This document shows, piece by piece, positions 35,443-47,322 of a stretch of DNA of 64,000 nt. Every line of letters begins with the position of its first letter. Position 1 is the stretch's first letter. This DNA is from an uncultured Duodenibacillus sp. GTDB taxonomy: Bacteria > Pseudomonadota > Gammaproteobacteria > Burkholderiales > Burkholderiaceae_F. The DNA is taken from positions 1 to 64,000 of the forward strand of contig CALXQK010000013.1 of assembly GCA_944390745.1 (NCBI GenBank), written 5' to 3'. The notes beneath the pieces were generated by a model. It worked only from the letters and a program-made list of their open reading frames with translations. It ran no database searches and was not told where the DNA came from. A program made the translations under genes and the position numbers.

Positions 35443-35682
35443 TCAGCGCCTTGATTTTTTCCCGCGCGCAGCGGGCTGCTCCCTTGCCTCCTCAAGCTGG
35501 CGCTTCATCTCCTCGACGACAAGCTCGGGATCTGCCGAGCCGGGCTCGCCGTGGATCACATATGAGCCGCTTGCCCACTGCCCGAGGTCAATCAGGCGGC
35601 AGCGCTCGCTGCAAAAGGGCCTAAAGGGGCTGTTGACGTCATACTCGTGCAGCTTCCTGCACGTCGGGCACTTCACCATCAT
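35443..35682 (-). CDS. yacG: DNA gyrase inhibitor YacG (zinc-binding)
   Basis: A 79-residue protein with the YacG zinc motif CPTC ... [18 protein letters not shown], which binds GyrB and protects against gyrase poisons in E. coli. The start at the ATG-ATG pair (35682) is chosen because YacG proteins begin a few residues before the first cysteine and GAGGA lies 10 bases upstream; a GTG at 35715 is the longest alternative. A basic tail (GKKSRR) ends the protein. It is last in the mutT-yacG end of a minus-strand cluster and adjacent to coaE, as in other proteobacteria. Confidence 0.9.
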   Translation of the reverse strand: MMVKCPTCRKLHEYDVNSPFRPFCSERCRLIDLGQWASGSYVIHGEPGSADPELVVEEMKRQLEEAREQPAARGKKSRR

Positions 35683-35718
35683 GATGTCTGAATCCTCGTC
35701 TTGAAATCCCTGCACAGC

Positions 35719-36519
35719 CTACTGCACGGGACGGCGCAGGTCGACCGCAACGCCGTGCGCGCCCGCGCGCTGAAGCGCCTGCAGGCGCCCGAGCGCCTGC
35801 GGCGCCTCCCCGGGCGGCACGCACACATAGCAGGCAAGCCTCGGGGCGCGGATGCGGTCAAACACCCCGGGAGCGGCCATGCCGCACAGCACCTCCTGCG
35901 CAAGGGAGAGCTGCGCCTCCCCGGGCTCGGAGATCGTCGCAGGCCACGCGGCAATCTGCGAAGTCTTCAGGGCGCAGGCAAGCTGCTGCGCGGCGGCCGA
36001 GCCTCCTGAAACGGCGCAGGAGCGCACGCCCGCAAAAAGCCCTGCAGCCTTCGCAAGATCGTCTGCGTTCATCACGCGCGCATCGGGAATCACGATGACA
36101 TCGGGCAGCAGCGCCCGGCGCACCGTGATCTCCACAAGGGGCAGCAGCCGCTGCATGCGCGCGATTTCCTTGTCGTCGCACCACAAAAAGCGCTGTCCCT
36201 CGCGCGGGACAATGACGCCCGCCTCGCACCCGAAGGCAAACACGCGCAGACAGTGCACGCGCACCCGGCCGTGCGGATAGCTGTTTTCCATCATAAACCA
36301 GGGCCGGATGTCGTCGGCGGTGATGCCGAGCTCCTCGCTGAGCTCGCGCGCGAGCGCCTGCGCGGGCGTCTCGCCCGGCTCAATCTTGCCGCCGGGAAAC
36401 TCCCACCAGCCCGCGCACACCTTGCCCTCGGGCCGCGAGGCCAGAAGAACGCCGCTGCGATCCGGCTGGTAGATCACGCCCACGGCGACCTCAACGACCC
36501 TCGCACCGGGCCCGTTCAT
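35719..36519 (-). CDS. mutT: Nudix hydrolase (MutT) fused to a thiamine-phosphate-synthase-like domain
   Basis: A 266-residue protein. Residues 1 to about 130 form a MutT-type Nudix domain with a complete Nudix box (GGKIEPGETPAQALARELSEELG in outline; key REL-x-EE-x-G present), which hydrolyses 8-oxo-dGTP in this family. The remaining 135 residues (VIVIPDARVMNADDLAKAA ... HGVAVDLRRP) match the position of the TMP-synthase-like domain of gamma- and betaproteobacterial MutT fusions, but they are short and lack clear ThiE motifs. The start overlaps the upstream DUF815 stop (ATGA). No ribosome binding site is needed given translational coupling. Confidence 0.87.
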   Translation of the reverse strand: MNGPGARVVEVAVGVIYQPDRSGVLLASRPEGKVCAGWWEFPGGKIEPGETPAQALARELSEELGITADDIRPWFMMENSYPHGRVRVHCLRVFAFGCEAGVIVPREGQRFLWCDDKEIARMQRLLPLVEITVRRALLPDVIVIPDARVMNADDLAKAAGLFAGVRSCAVSGGSAAAQQLACALKTSQIAAWPATISEPGEAQLSLAQEVLCGMAAPGVFDRIRAPRLACYVCVPPGEAPQALGRLQALQRAGAHGVAVDLRRPVQ

Positions 36520-37430
36520 GGCGCGTCCTGCCCCCCGCCCTGCCCGGCCAGCCGCCCGAGCGTGTCGCGGGCGGCCACCATGCGGGCAAACTGCGTTGCG
36601 ACGCGGCCGCTGCGGCCGCCGCGCTCAATGGCAAACTGCAGCGCCTCAAGCCTGAGGGCCTCGTCGCCGCGGCGCGCCCCGGGAACGCCGAGAAACGCCA
36701 TCGCCTCGTCGACCACGGCAAGGTACTGCTCCTGCGTGAAGGGATAAAAGCTCAGCCACAGGCCGAAGCGCTCGGCAAGCGAGAGCTTCTCCTCGAGCAC
36801 CTCGCCCGGGTGCAGCTCGCCGTCCTCGTCAAGACGCGCGCCGAGGTTGTCGGTCGCGGGCTCGGGCATCAGGTGGCGCCGGTTGCTCGTGGCGTAGACC
36901 ACGATGTTGTCGCCGCCCGCGGCAACCGAGCCGTCAAGCGCGGCCTTGAGCGCCTTGTAGCCGCCCTCGGCAAGCTCAAAGGAGAGATCGTCGCAAAAGA
37001 CAATGAAGCGCTCGCTTCGGCCGCGCACGGCGCGCACGATCTCAAAGAGATCGCACAGATCCTCCTTGGCAACCTCAATCAGGCGCAGCCCCTCGCCGTA
37101 GTAGCGCGTCAGGCACCCGCGAATGAGCGAGCTCTTGCCCGTGCCGCGCGCACCGGTCAGCAGCACGTTGTTGGCGGGAAGATGCCGCACAAAGGCCTCG
37201 GTGTTCTGCACGATGAGCTTTTTCTGCCGCTCGATGTGCAGCAGCGAGTCAAGCTCAACGGAGGCAAAGTGCTCCACCGCCTCGAGCGCGCCCACGTCGG
37301 TGCCGAGCACCCGGCGGCGCACCCAGCGGTAGGCCGGCCGCGTCCAGTCAAAACGCTCGGCGGGCTCGGGCAGCATCGCAAGCAGCCGCTCGAGCACGTC
37401 GCCAAACAATTGTTCAGTCTTTGGAGTCAC
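36516..37430 (-). CDS. DUF815 AAA-type ATPase
   Basis: A 304-residue P-loop ATPase of the DUF815 family. Walker A is LLTGARGTGKSSLI and the Walker B region is RFIVFCDDLSFE, with the arginine/sensor stretch YATSNRRHLMPE, which resembles DnaC/DnaA-type AAA+ proteins. Its biological role is unknown; it commonly sits between mutT and argJ in Burkholderiales, as here. It starts with GTG at 37430 and overlaps mutT by four bases at its end. Confidence 0.88.
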   Translation of the reverse strand: MTPKTEQLFGDVLERLLAMLPEPAERFDWTRPAYRWVRRRVLGTDVGALEAVEHFASVELDSLLHIERQKKLIVQNTEAFVRHLPANNVLLTGARGTGKSSLIRGCLTRYYGEGLRLIEVAKEDLCDLFEIVRAVRGRSERFIVFCDDLSFELAEGGYKALKAALDGSVAAGGDNIVVYATSNRRHLMPEPATDNLGARLDEDGELHPGEVLEEKLSLAERFGLWLSFYPFTQEQYLAVVDEAMAFLGVPGARRGDEALRLEALQFAIERGGRSGRVATQFARMVAARDTLGRLAGQGGGQDAP

Positions 37431-37460
37431 TTCAGCACGCCTTCAAAAAAACACCCCGCA

Positions 37461-38690
37461 TCAGCTGCGGTATTCCGCGTTGATGCGCACGTACTCGTGC
37501 GACAGGTCGGTGGTCCAAACGGTCTCCTGCGCCTGTCCGCGCCCGAGCGCAATGCGCACGACGATCTCGGGCTTGGCCATCACCGCCACGCCGTCCTGCT
37601 CGCGGTAGTCCGGATTGCGGCCGCCGTTGACGGCCACGAGCACGTCATCAAGCCACAGATTCACGCGGCTGCTGTCAAGGTCTGCAATGCCGCTGTTGCC
37701 CACGGCGGCAAGAATGCGGCCGAGGTTGGGGTCCGAGGCAAAGAAGGCCGTCTTCACCAGCGGCGAGTGCGCCACGCTGTAGCAGACCTTGAGCGCCTCG
37801 GCCTCGGTGGCGGCGCCCTCGACCTTGATGGTGATGAACTTGGTGGCGCCCTCGCCGTCGCGGATCATGCTGCGCGCAAGCTTTCCGGCCACCGTCGTCA
37901 CTGCCTCGACGATCGCCTCAAGGCGCGGATCGTCAAGACTCTCGATGGGCTTCATCGCCGCGCGTCCCGTGGCGATGAGCACGAAGCTGTCGTTGGTGCT
38001 CGTGTCGCCGTCGACCGTGATGCGGTTGAAGCTGCGGTCGGCGGCGCGGCGAATGACGGCCGCCAGCACGTCGCCCGAGACCGCGGCATCGGTGCAGATG
38101 AAGCCGAGCATCGTCGCCATGTGGGGCTCGATCATGCCCGAGCCCTTGCTGATGCCCGTGACGGTCACCACGGCGCCGTCAATGAAGGCCTTGGTGGAGG
38201 CCGCCTTGTGCACCGTGTCGGTGGTCATGATGGCCTGCGCGGCCTCAAGCCACTTGTCCTCCCCGAGATCGGCATAGGCCGCCTCGACCCCGGGCAGCAG
38301 CCGCTGCATGGGCAGCGGCTCCATGATGACGCCCGTGGAAAAGACAAGCGTCTGCTCCTCGGCGCAGCCCGCAAGCGCGGCAAGCTTCAGACAGGTGGCG
38401 CGGGCATCGGCAAGCCCCTGCTCGCCCGTGCCGGCATTGGCGATTCCCGTGTTGGCCACGAGCGCGCGGATGTTGTGCGTCATTGAAAGGTGCTCGCGGC
38501 ACACGCGCACGGGAGCGGCGGCAAAGCGGTTCTGGGTGAAGACCCCGGCGGCCTTCGAGCCCTCGCAAAAGCGCATCACCATCACATCGCGCCGTCCCGC
38601 CTTTCGAATGCCCGCCTGGGCAGTGCCGAGCTCGACGCCCGCGACGGGAAAGATCGTCTTCGGATCGGGAGCGCTCAGATTGACCGACAT
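37461..38690 (-). CDS. argJ: Bifunctional glutamate N-acetyltransferase/amino-acid acetyltransferase
   Basis: A 409-residue enzyme of the cyclic arginine pathway, transferring acetyl from N-acetylornithine to glutamate. It is made as one chain that self-cleaves at the conserved threonine in [25 protein letters not shown] and [18 protein letters not shown] are further family signatures. The ATG at 38690 has GAGGAGA six bases upstream. The frame is open to 38879, but that extension crosses the secA terminator at 38797-38855. Together with carAB this supports de novo arginine synthesis. Confidence 0.95.
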   Translation of the reverse strand: MSVNLSAPDPKTIFPVAGVELGTAQAGIRKAGRRDVMVMRFCEGSKAAGVFTQNRFAAAPVRVCREHLSMTHNIRALVANTGIANAGTGEQGLADARATCLKLAALAGCAEEQTLVFSTGVIMEPLPMQRLLPGVEAAYADLGEDKWLEAAQAIMTTDTVHKAASTKAFIDGAVVTVTGISKGSGMIEPHMATMLGFICTDAAVSGDVLAAVIRRAADRSFNRITVDGDTSTNDSFVLIATGRAAMKPIESLDDPRLEAIVEAVTTVAGKLARSMIRDGEGATKFITIKVEGAATEAEALKVCYSVAHSPLVKTAFFASDPNLGRILAAVGNSGIADLDSSRVNLWLDDVLVAVNGGRNPDYREQDGVAVMAKPEIVVRIALGRGQAQETVWTTDLSHEYVRINAEYRS

Positions 38691-38796
38691 GGAAGTCTCC
38701 TCGGAGTTTGTGGATTTTGATTTCAGCCTTGAAAAGCCGCCCGCGGACGGCGGACGGCGCGAGTCGATTATAGACAGCCGCAGACGGCCCTCCCGA

Positions 38797-38855
38797 AGAA
38801 AAAAAGGGCACCCGCGCGCGCCCGGCGGCCGGGCCGGTGCGCTGCGGGTGCCCTT
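38797..38855 (-). terminator. Terminator after secA
   Basis: A 12-bp stem aagggcacccgc/gcgggtgccctt (38804-38815 with 38844-38855), with A8-9 on its left giving a U-tract on the minus strand, 44 bases beyond the secA stop codon. Confidence 0.88.
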
Positions 38856-38898
38856 TGCCTGAAGGCTCGCCGCAGGCAAGCCTCAGGGCAGGAGCTCT

Positions 38899-41580
<2,682 letters not shown>

Positions 41581-41990
41581 AAACGTCGTAGTCACTCAAG
41601 GCACCCCATGCCGCGAAAAGCCCGCACGGTCTGCGTGGGCTCTCTGAGGCGGGGGCAACGGCGCCCGCGGCCGGAGGCGTCGAAACAACGGCCGGCGGCG
41701 GCGACAGTGCGCGTCATCGACCTCGCGATTGAAGAAATTTCCCGAAAAAACCGGCGTCCGTGCCGGTCGTGAGAAGACCGTCGAACGTGCGCCGCGCGAG
41801 ACGGAAGTGGACGCAAAAACAGGCATTGCTCCCAGGGCCTTGAAGCTCCGGGGGAAATGCCGCGGGAATTGCATTATAAACGGCCGGTACTGCCGCGCCC
41901 GCCCCGTCTTAACGAGCTGTCACGATTTCACGCGGGGTTAGACTTGCGGTGCGGCGCATGCCTGCGCCGGGGACCCTCGCGCCTTTGACC
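41581..41990. other. Divergent intergenic region between secA and dciA
   Basis: About 410 bases with no credible gene. It should contain the promoters of both secA (minus) and dciA (plus). An AT-richer stretch, attgcattataaacggccggta, around 41868-41890 includes TATAAA and is the best -10 candidate. No hairpin with a T-run and no SecM-like leader were found. Confidence 0.4.
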
Positions 41991-42488
41991 ATGACCAACT
42001 CCATTCACATCCGCCGCAAGGCGCCTCGCTCGCTGGCCCAGATTTCGCTCGATCCCGGCGGCGAGAACTCGATTGCCGGGCAGCTCCGGGACTCCCGGCG
42101 TCTGGCGCGGGCCATCGCGCCGGCCCTGAGGGGGCTGCCGCTCGGCGTGGACTTCTCGCAGATCAGCAACATCCGGCTGCGCGACGGCAAGATCATTCTC
42201 TTTGTGCGCTCGGCCCTGCAGAAGTCCAAGCTGCGCCAGGTGCTGCCGCGCATCAGCGAGCTCGCCGCGCGTGCAGGCTACCTTCAGAGCATCGACATCG
42301 TCATTCGGCCGGCGGCGACCGAGCTTGAGCTGCGCCGCAGCCAGGCCGCGGGCGCCCCGCGCGAACTCTCTGAAAAAAGCGCCGCGGCCATCGAGGCCGC
42401 CTCCCGATCGATGGAGGACTCGCCGCTCAAGGACGCCCTCGCGGAGCTTGCCGCCGCGCGGCGCGCAAGGACCCCGTCGCAGTCCTGA
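41991..42488 (+). CDS. dciA: DciA-like protein (DUF721), putative DnaB helicase loader
   Basis: A 165-residue basic protein of the DUF721 family. DciA is the ancestral bacterial helicase loader, used where DnaC is absent. The folded N-terminal KH-like part spans about residues 20-105 (LARAIAPALRGLPLGVDFSQIS, DGKIILFVRSALQKSKLRQVLPRI), followed by a helical, low-complexity tail. The ATG at 41991 gives the family-like start MTNSIHIRR; a longer frame from 41949 is possible. Location beside secA and lpxC is typical of proteobacterial dciA. Confidence 0.8.
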   Translation: MTNSIHIRRKAPRSLAQISLDPGGENSIAGQLRDSRRLARAIAPALRGLPLGVDFSQISNIRLRDGKIILFVRSALQKSKLRQVLPRISELAARAGYLQSIDIVIRPAATELELRRSQAAGAPRELSEKSAAAIEAASRSMEDSPLKDALAELAAARRARTPSQS

Positions 42489-42594
42489 TGCCGGGGACTG
42501 GCGACGCGCCCCGCCCGGGCTGCGTCCATTCTTTTTCCCTTTCTGCCGGCAGACGCCCTGCCAGGGATGCTTCAGCCCGTGCAGGCAGGCCGCC

Positions 42595-43491
42595 TCAGTC
42601 GGCGCTCGCCTTGAAGGGCCGGGCCTCCTGCGGAACGCTCGTCAGCTCCCAGGCGTCGGGGTCGGCAAGCAGCGCGCGCAGCAGTTTGTTGTTGAGCGAA
42701 TGACCGGACTTGTAGGCGCTGTAGCGCGCCAGGAGGGGACGCCCGAGCACGTAGAGGTCGCCCATGGCGTCGAGAATCTTGTGCTTGACGAATTCATCGT
42801 CCGAGCGAAGCCCGCCCACGTTGAGCACCCGGAACTCATCCATCACGATGGCGTTTTCGAGCGTGCCGCCCTTGGCGAGCCCCATGGAGCGCAGCAGCTC
42901 CACGTCGGAGACAAAGCCGAAGGTGCGGGCGCGGCAAACGGCCTCCTCATAGGTCTCGCGGCCGAGATCGACCACGGCGTGCTGCACGGTGGAGTCGATC
43001 GCCGGATGCCCGAAGGCGATCCCGAAGTCGAGAATCAGGCCGTTGTGCGGCTCAAGCTTTGCCCACTTGTCGCCGTCGTGCACCTCGACGCTTTTCTTGA
43101 CGCGCGCAAAATGCCTCGGGGCGTTCTGCTCGAGAATGCCGGCGCTGCGAATCAGGTAGACGAAGGTCGCCCCCGAGCCGTCCATGATCGGAATTTCCGG
43201 GGCGTCCACGTCCACGTAGAGGTTGTCGATGCCCATGCCGTTGAAGGCGCTCATGAGGTGCTCGATCGTCGAGACCACCACGTTGCCCTCATTGAGCGTC
43301 GTCGCAAGGCGCGTGTCGTTGACCGATTCTGCGCGTGCGGGCAGCTCCACGGCCGGCGTCAGATCCACGCGGCGAAAGATGATGCCGGTGTCGGGCGCCG
43401 CCGGATGCATGGTGAGCTTGACCTTGCGGCCGGTGTGCAGACCGATGCCCACTGCCGAGACGGACTGCCTGAGAGTGCACTGTTTGATCAA
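42595..43491 (-). CDS. lpxC: UDP-3-O-acyl-N-acetylglucosamine deacetylase
   Basis: A 298-residue zinc enzyme for the committed step of lipid A synthesis. Motifs are [26 protein letters not shown] (zinc histidine), [12 protein letters not shown], and [29 protein letters not shown], with zinc and catalytic His/Asp residues. The start codon is TTG at 43491, encoding [11 protein letters not shown] as in other LpxC proteins, with an AGGA element upstream. It lies downstream of ftsZ on the same strand, the classical ftsZ-lpxC order of the dcw cluster. Confidence 0.96.
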   Translation of the reverse strand: MIKQCTLRQSVSAVGIGLHTGRKVKLTMHPAAPDTGIIFRRVDLTPAVELPARAESVNDTRLATTLNEGNVVVSTIEHLMSAFNGMGIDNLYVDVDAPEIPIMDGSGATFVYLIRSAGILEQNAPRHFARVKKSVEVHDGDKWAKLEPHNGLILDFGIAFGHPAIDSTVQHAVVDLGRETYEEAVCRARTFGFVSDVELLRSMGLAKGGTLENAIVMDEFRVLNVGGLRSDDEFVKHKILDAMGDLYVLGRPLLARYSAYKSGHSLNNKLLRALLADPDAWELTSVPQEARPFKASAD

Positions 43492-43771
43492 CTTTTAAAT
43501 CCTGAGAACTGGCTGCGGCGGGCTGCGCCGAAAGCCGTGGCGGCCCGTATCGGGCGTCAAAATTCCGTCAAGGATGGAATGCTAGCACGGCGCAATTGTG
43601 CGGCGATCTGGAAGAGCCGGGGGACTTCAGCACCGGCAGCGGGTGAATGGTCTGAGGCAAGGGCCGGGGCCGGCCGGCGGATGTCCCCGGACGGCCGGCG
43701 CGGCAACGCCCCCTCGGCGCGTCCTCCTTTCACGGGATCAGACGCGCTGCGCAGGGGGCGCGCAGGGCAGG

Positions 43772-45034
43772 CTACTTTGAGGCGTTGCGGATGAAGGCCG
43801 GCACGTTGATCATTTGAGGCGACTGGGCGTCGTCCTCAGCCGCCGTCGACATCTCGGCCATGCTCTTGGGCTGCACGCGGGCGCTGGCAAAGCCCTGCGT
43901 GAACTGCGGCACCTGCGGGCGCTGATGCACGGGCTGCACATGCTGCGCGGCCTCGGGCGCGGGCTGCTGCTCCTGCACGGGGCGCGCGGCGCCGAACGTG
44001 GGCAGATCGCTCCCCTCGGAGGCATGGCGTCCGAAGACCTCGGGCGTCACGACGGCGGCAGGCGCCTGCTCAAGCGGCTGGTCAAGGCCCGTGGCCACCA
44101 CGGTCACGCGCAGCTCGTCGCCCATCGTGTTGTCGAAGGCCGTGCCGATGATCTGGTTGGCGTCCTTGCTCACGAAGTTCTTCATGATCGTCATCACCTG
44201 GCGCACCTCGCTCTGGCTCATCGTCTCGGCCGAGGCCGTGACGTAGACGAGCAGACCGCGGGCGCCCTGCAGGTTGGCGCCCTCAAGCAGCGGGCAGGCG
44301 ATGGCCAGCTTGGCGGCCTGGCTCGCGCGATCAGGACCCGAGGCGGTGGCCGTGCCCATCATGGCCGTGCCGCGCTCGCTCATGACGGTGCGAAGGTCCT
44401 CGAAGTCGACGTTGATGAGGCCGGGCGTGTGAATGATCTCGGCAATGCCGTTGCAGGCCTTGTAGAGCACATCGTCGGCCGCGGCAAAGCACTCGAGCAT
44501 GGTGGCGTCGTCGCCCACCTCCTCCTCGAGCTTGTCGTTGAGAATGACGATGAGGCTGTCGACCTTGTCCTTGAGGTTTTCAATGCCCGCCTGCGCCTGG
44601 CGCATGCGGCGAGATCCCTCGAACTCGAAGGGCTTGGTGACCACGGCGACGGTGAGGATGCCGAGCTCCTTGGCGATGCTGGCGATCACGGGAGCGGCGC
44701 CCGTGCCGGTGCCGCCGCCCATACCGGCGGTGATGAAGAGCAGATGCGTTCCCTCGAGGGCCTCGCGGATCTTGTCGCGGGCCTCCTCGGCGGCCATGGC
44801 GCCGACCTCGGGCTTGGCACCGGCGCCGAGACCCGTCTTGCCGAGCGGGATCACAATGTTGGCGCGCGAGCGGTTGAGCGCCTGCTGATCCGTATTGGCA
44901 GCAATGAACGTGATCCCCTGGGCCTCCTTGTCGATCATGTGCTCGACGGCGTTTCCGCCGCCGCCACCCACGCCGATCACCTTGATGCAGGCATTGAAAG
45001 TGCCAGGCTGGTCCTGAACCATGTTGAAAGACAT
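43772..45034 (-). CDS. ftsZ: Cell division GTPase FtsZ
   Basis: A 420-residue tubulin homologue that forms the division ring. Seen are the nucleotide-binding GVGGGGGNAVEHMI, the tubulin signature GGGTGTGAAPVIASI, NVDFEDLRTVM (T7 loop region), a variable Gln/Pro-rich linker (about 320-395), and the conserved C-terminal peptide MINVPAFIRNAS that binds FtsA/ZipA. The gene precedes lpxC, but ftsA and ftsQ are not upstream; ung and trpC are there instead. Confidence 0.98.
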   Translation of the reverse strand: MSFNMVQDQPGTFNACIKVIGVGGGGGNAVEHMIDKEAQGITFIAANTDQQALNRSRANIVIPLGKTGLGAGAKPEVGAMAAEEARDKIREALEGTHLLFITAGMGGGTGTGAAPVIASIAKELGILTVAVVTKPFEFEGSRRMRQAQAGIENLKDKVDSLIVILNDKLEEEVGDDATMLECFAAADDVLYKACNGIAEIIHTPGLINVDFEDLRTVMSERGTAMMGTATASGPDRASQAAKLAIACPLLEGANLQGARGLLVYVTASAETMSQSEVRQVMTIMKNFVSKDANQIIGTAFDNTMGDELRVTVVATGLDQPLEQAPAAVVTPEVFGRHASEGSDLPTFGAARPVQEQQPAPEAAQHVQPVHQRPQVPQFTQGFASARVQPKSMAEMSTAAEDDAQSPQMINVPAFIRNASK

Positions 45035-45211
45035 TCGCTCTTTCCCTTAAATCTGAAACTCACCACACACAAAGGGCGCCTCGCCCCTCGAGAAAACGCT
45101 TAATTATCGCTGATTTTTTTTGCGCTGACACGCTCTTTTCGCCCGGCTTGCGCCTCTTGGGGCAATCCCGGGGACGCGGCGGTCAGAAGGCTTTTGCCGC
45201 GGCGTTTTTCC

Positions 45212-45991
45212 TCAGTCGAAAAGATCGGGCGTGCGCGCGCAGGCGTCGTCGTCAGACCGCCAGCGCACCGCCCTCCGGCCGTGCGCGGCAAGCCAGGCGC
45301 TTGCCTGCGAAAAATGGCCGCACCCGATGAAGGGCGCCGGGGGCCGGCGCGCCGACAGCGGCGAAGGGTGATTGGCCTTGAGCACGAACACGGGCGCCTG
45401 CGCGTGCGCCAGCACCAGGGACTCCTTTTTCTGCGCCCAGGCGCCCCAGAGCATGAACACCACCGGGCGGGCAGCCTGCAGCACGCGGACGATGAGCGCA
45501 TCGGTGAGCGTCTCCCAGCCGCGGCCGGCGTGCGAGAGCGGCGCACCCTGCTCGACGCTCAGAGCGGCGTTGAGCAGCAGCACGCCCTGGCGCGCCCAGT
45601 CCGAGAGGTCGCCCTGCGTGCGCGCGGGCAGCCCGTCCTCGCGGGCAATCTCGGCAAAGATGTTCTTCAGGCTCGGCGGCAGCCGCCGGATGTCCCGGGC
45701 AACGGAAAAGGCCATCCCCGTCGCCTGCCCCGGCCCGTGGTAGGGATCCTGGCCGAGGATAACCACCGAGACGTCCTCAGGCGCAAGCCCGCGAAGCGCC
45801 CGGTAGGGATCGGGCGGATAAATGACCGCCCCGCTCTCGATCCGGCCGCGGAGAAATTCGCGCAGTGCGCGCCCGTCGCCGCAGGCCTCAAAGCGCGAGA
45901 ACACCTCGCGCCACCCCGGGCAGAGTCCGTCAGGGCAGAACCGCCCGAGTCCCGCGCACGTCTCCTGCGCCTTTCGGGATGCGTCCGTCAT
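45212..45991 (-). CDS. ung: Uracil-DNA glycosylase (family 1)
   Basis: A 259-residue base-excision repair enzyme. Motifs are the catalytic water-activating GQDPYHGPGQATGMAFSV, LLLNAALSVEQGAPLSH, and the HPSPLSA minor-groove loop, all diagnostic of family 1 UDG. The C-terminal FIGCGHFSQASAWLAAHG is also typical. It is longer than the E. coli protein by about 30 residues, mostly at the ends. It lies six bases after trpC and is probably co-transcribed with it. Confidence 0.95.
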   Translation of the reverse strand: MTDASRKAQETCAGLGRFCPDGLCPGWREVFSRFEACGDGRALREFLRGRIESGAVIYPPDPYRALRGLAPEDVSVVILGQDPYHGPGQATGMAFSVARDIRRLPPSLKNIFAEIAREDGLPARTQGDLSDWARQGVLLLNAALSVEQGAPLSHAGRGWETLTDALIVRVLQAARPVVFMLWGAWAQKKESLVLAHAQAPVFVLKANHPSPLSARRPPAPFIGCGHFSQASAWLAAHGRRAVRWRSDDDACARTPDLFD

Positions 45992-45997
45992 GGGGTC

Positions 45998-46807
45998 CTA
46001 CCGCCCGACGGCGGCGGCCGTCCTGAAGAGCGCGTTCAAGGCCGCGCCCGGAGAGGGCTCGCGCATGAATGCCTCGCCGACCAGAAAGGCGTTGACGCCG
46101 CAGGCGCGCAGACGCTGCACGTCGCCTGCGTCATGCACGCCGCTTTCGGTCACCACGATGCGGTCCTCGGGAACCAGATGCCGCAGGCGCAGCGTCTGCT
46201 CAATCGAGGTCACGAACGTGCGCAGGTTGCGGTTGTTGATGCCGACAAGCCGCACGGGAAGCTTGAGCGCCCGGGCAATCTCCTCTTCATCGTGCGTTTC
46301 GACAAGCACGTCCATGCCGAGTTCGTGCGCGGTCTCGACGAGCCGCAGTGCTGCGGCGTCGTCGACGGCGCGCATGATGACGAGCACCGCATCCGCGCCC
46401 CAGGCGCGCGCCTCGTAGACCTGGTAGGGATCAATCAGAAAGTCCTTGCGCAGGATGGGAATGTCGACGGCCTCGCGTGCGGCGGCAAGCGCCTCGCGCG
46501 AGCCCATGAAGAACTCCCGGTCGGTGAGCACCGACAGGCACGCCGCGCCGTTGGCCGCATAGTCGCGGGCGGTCTCGGCCGGACGAAAGTCCTCGCGGAT
46601 CACCCCCTTGCTCGGACTGGCCTTCTTGACTTCGGCAATCACGCCCGCAAAGCCCTGCTCAAGCCTTGAGTGCAGCGCGCGCGCAAAGCCGCGCGCGGGC
46701 GCCTGCGCAAGCGCCGCGCTGCGCACGGCCTCCAGCGGCAGCCGGGCGCGCGCCTGCTGCAGCTCACGGGCCTTGACGGCCAGAATGCGCTCGAGAATAT
46801 CTCCCAT
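45998..46807 (-). CDS. trpC: Indole-3-glycerol phosphate synthase
   Basis: A 269-residue TIM-barrel enzyme of tryptophan synthesis. Signature segments are [59 protein letters not shown]-type strand, [10 protein letters not shown] and [12 protein letters not shown]. The ATG at 46807 gives the family start [15 protein letters not shown]; a 32-residue upstream extension is atypical. It is a stand-alone trpC with ung; trpD and trpG, its usual betaproteobacterial neighbours, are not in the window. Confidence 0.95.
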   Translation of the reverse strand: [269 protein letters not shown]

Positions 46808-46929
46808 GTTCCTATCCCTGTGCAAAACGCCGGCGGACCGACGGCATTGTCCGGGCATTGTAGCCATCGCGCCAGAGTCGTGGAAAAATTTGCATCCCTG
46901 CAAATTCTTCTTATAATCGCATTCTCTCG

Positions 46930-47006
46930 CGGGGTGTAGCGCAGCCCGGTAGCGCGCCTGCTTTGGGAGCAGGATGTCGGGAGTTCGAATCTCTTCACCC
47001 CGACCA
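46930..47006 (+). tRNA. tRNA-Pro (anticodon TGG)
   Basis: 77 bases with acceptor cggggtg/caccccg, D-arm gcgc-gcgc, anticodon arm cctgc-ttTGGga-gcagg, T-arm gggag-ttcgaat-ctctt (two G-U pairs), discriminator A and CCA. It is the second proline isoacceptor in the window. Confidence 0.96.
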
Positions 47007-47021
47007 AAGTTGCCGCAGCTT

Positions 47022-47098
47022 CTGCCCGTAGCTCAGTTGGATAGAGCATCGGCCTTCTAAGCCGAGGGTCGCTGGTTCGAATCCTGCCGGGCAGGCCA
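47022..47098 (+). tRNA. tRNA-Arg (anticodon TCT)
   Basis: 77 bases with acceptor ctgcccg/cgggcag, D-arm gctc-gagc, anticodon arm tcggc-ctTCTaa-gccga, discriminator G and CCA. The T-stem gctgg/cctgc has a U-U mismatch at its centre (positions 51 and 63). Confidence 0.94.
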
Positions 47099-47124
47099 AG
47101 AGCTCTGGCGAGAAAAAATTTGAT

Positions 47125-47201
47125 GGTGGGTGTAGCTCAGTTGGTAGAGTCCCGGATTGTGATTCCGGTTGTCGTGGGTTCGAGTCCCATCTCCCACCCC
47201 A
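47125..47201 (+). tRNA. tRNA-His (anticodon GTG)
   Basis: 77 bases counting the extra G at -1 that is the histidine identity element. Acceptor gtgggtg/ctcccac has a U-U mismatch at position 6-67; anticodon arm ccgga-ttGTGat-tccgg; T-arm gtggg-ttcgagt-cccat; discriminator C and CCA. Confidence 0.93.
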
Positions 47202-47208
47202 TAATTCC

Positions 47209-47240
47209 AAGCCTCAGTCTTTCGCGACTGGGGCTTTTTT
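47209..47240 (+). terminator. Terminator of the Pro-Arg-His tRNA operon
   Basis: An 11-bp stem (47209-47219 with 47226-47236, one G-U pair) with loop tttcgc is followed by T residues to 47240. Confidence 0.92.
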
Positions 47241-47265
47241 CATTTCCGGCCCCTGTCTGAGGGCG

Positions 47266-47322
47266 AAAAAAAGGACGCGCTCCGGGAAAACGGCCCTGGG
47301 CCGTCTTCCCGCGGATGCGTCC
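47266..47322 (-). terminator. Terminator downstream of the second flavoprotein reductase gene
   Basis: Outer arms ggacgc (47273-47278) and gcgtcc (47317-47322), an inner pair ccggg/cccgc-type stem and a central acggccc/gggccgt hairpin form a compound structure. AAAAAAA on the left is a U-tract on the minus strand. Confidence 0.7.
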
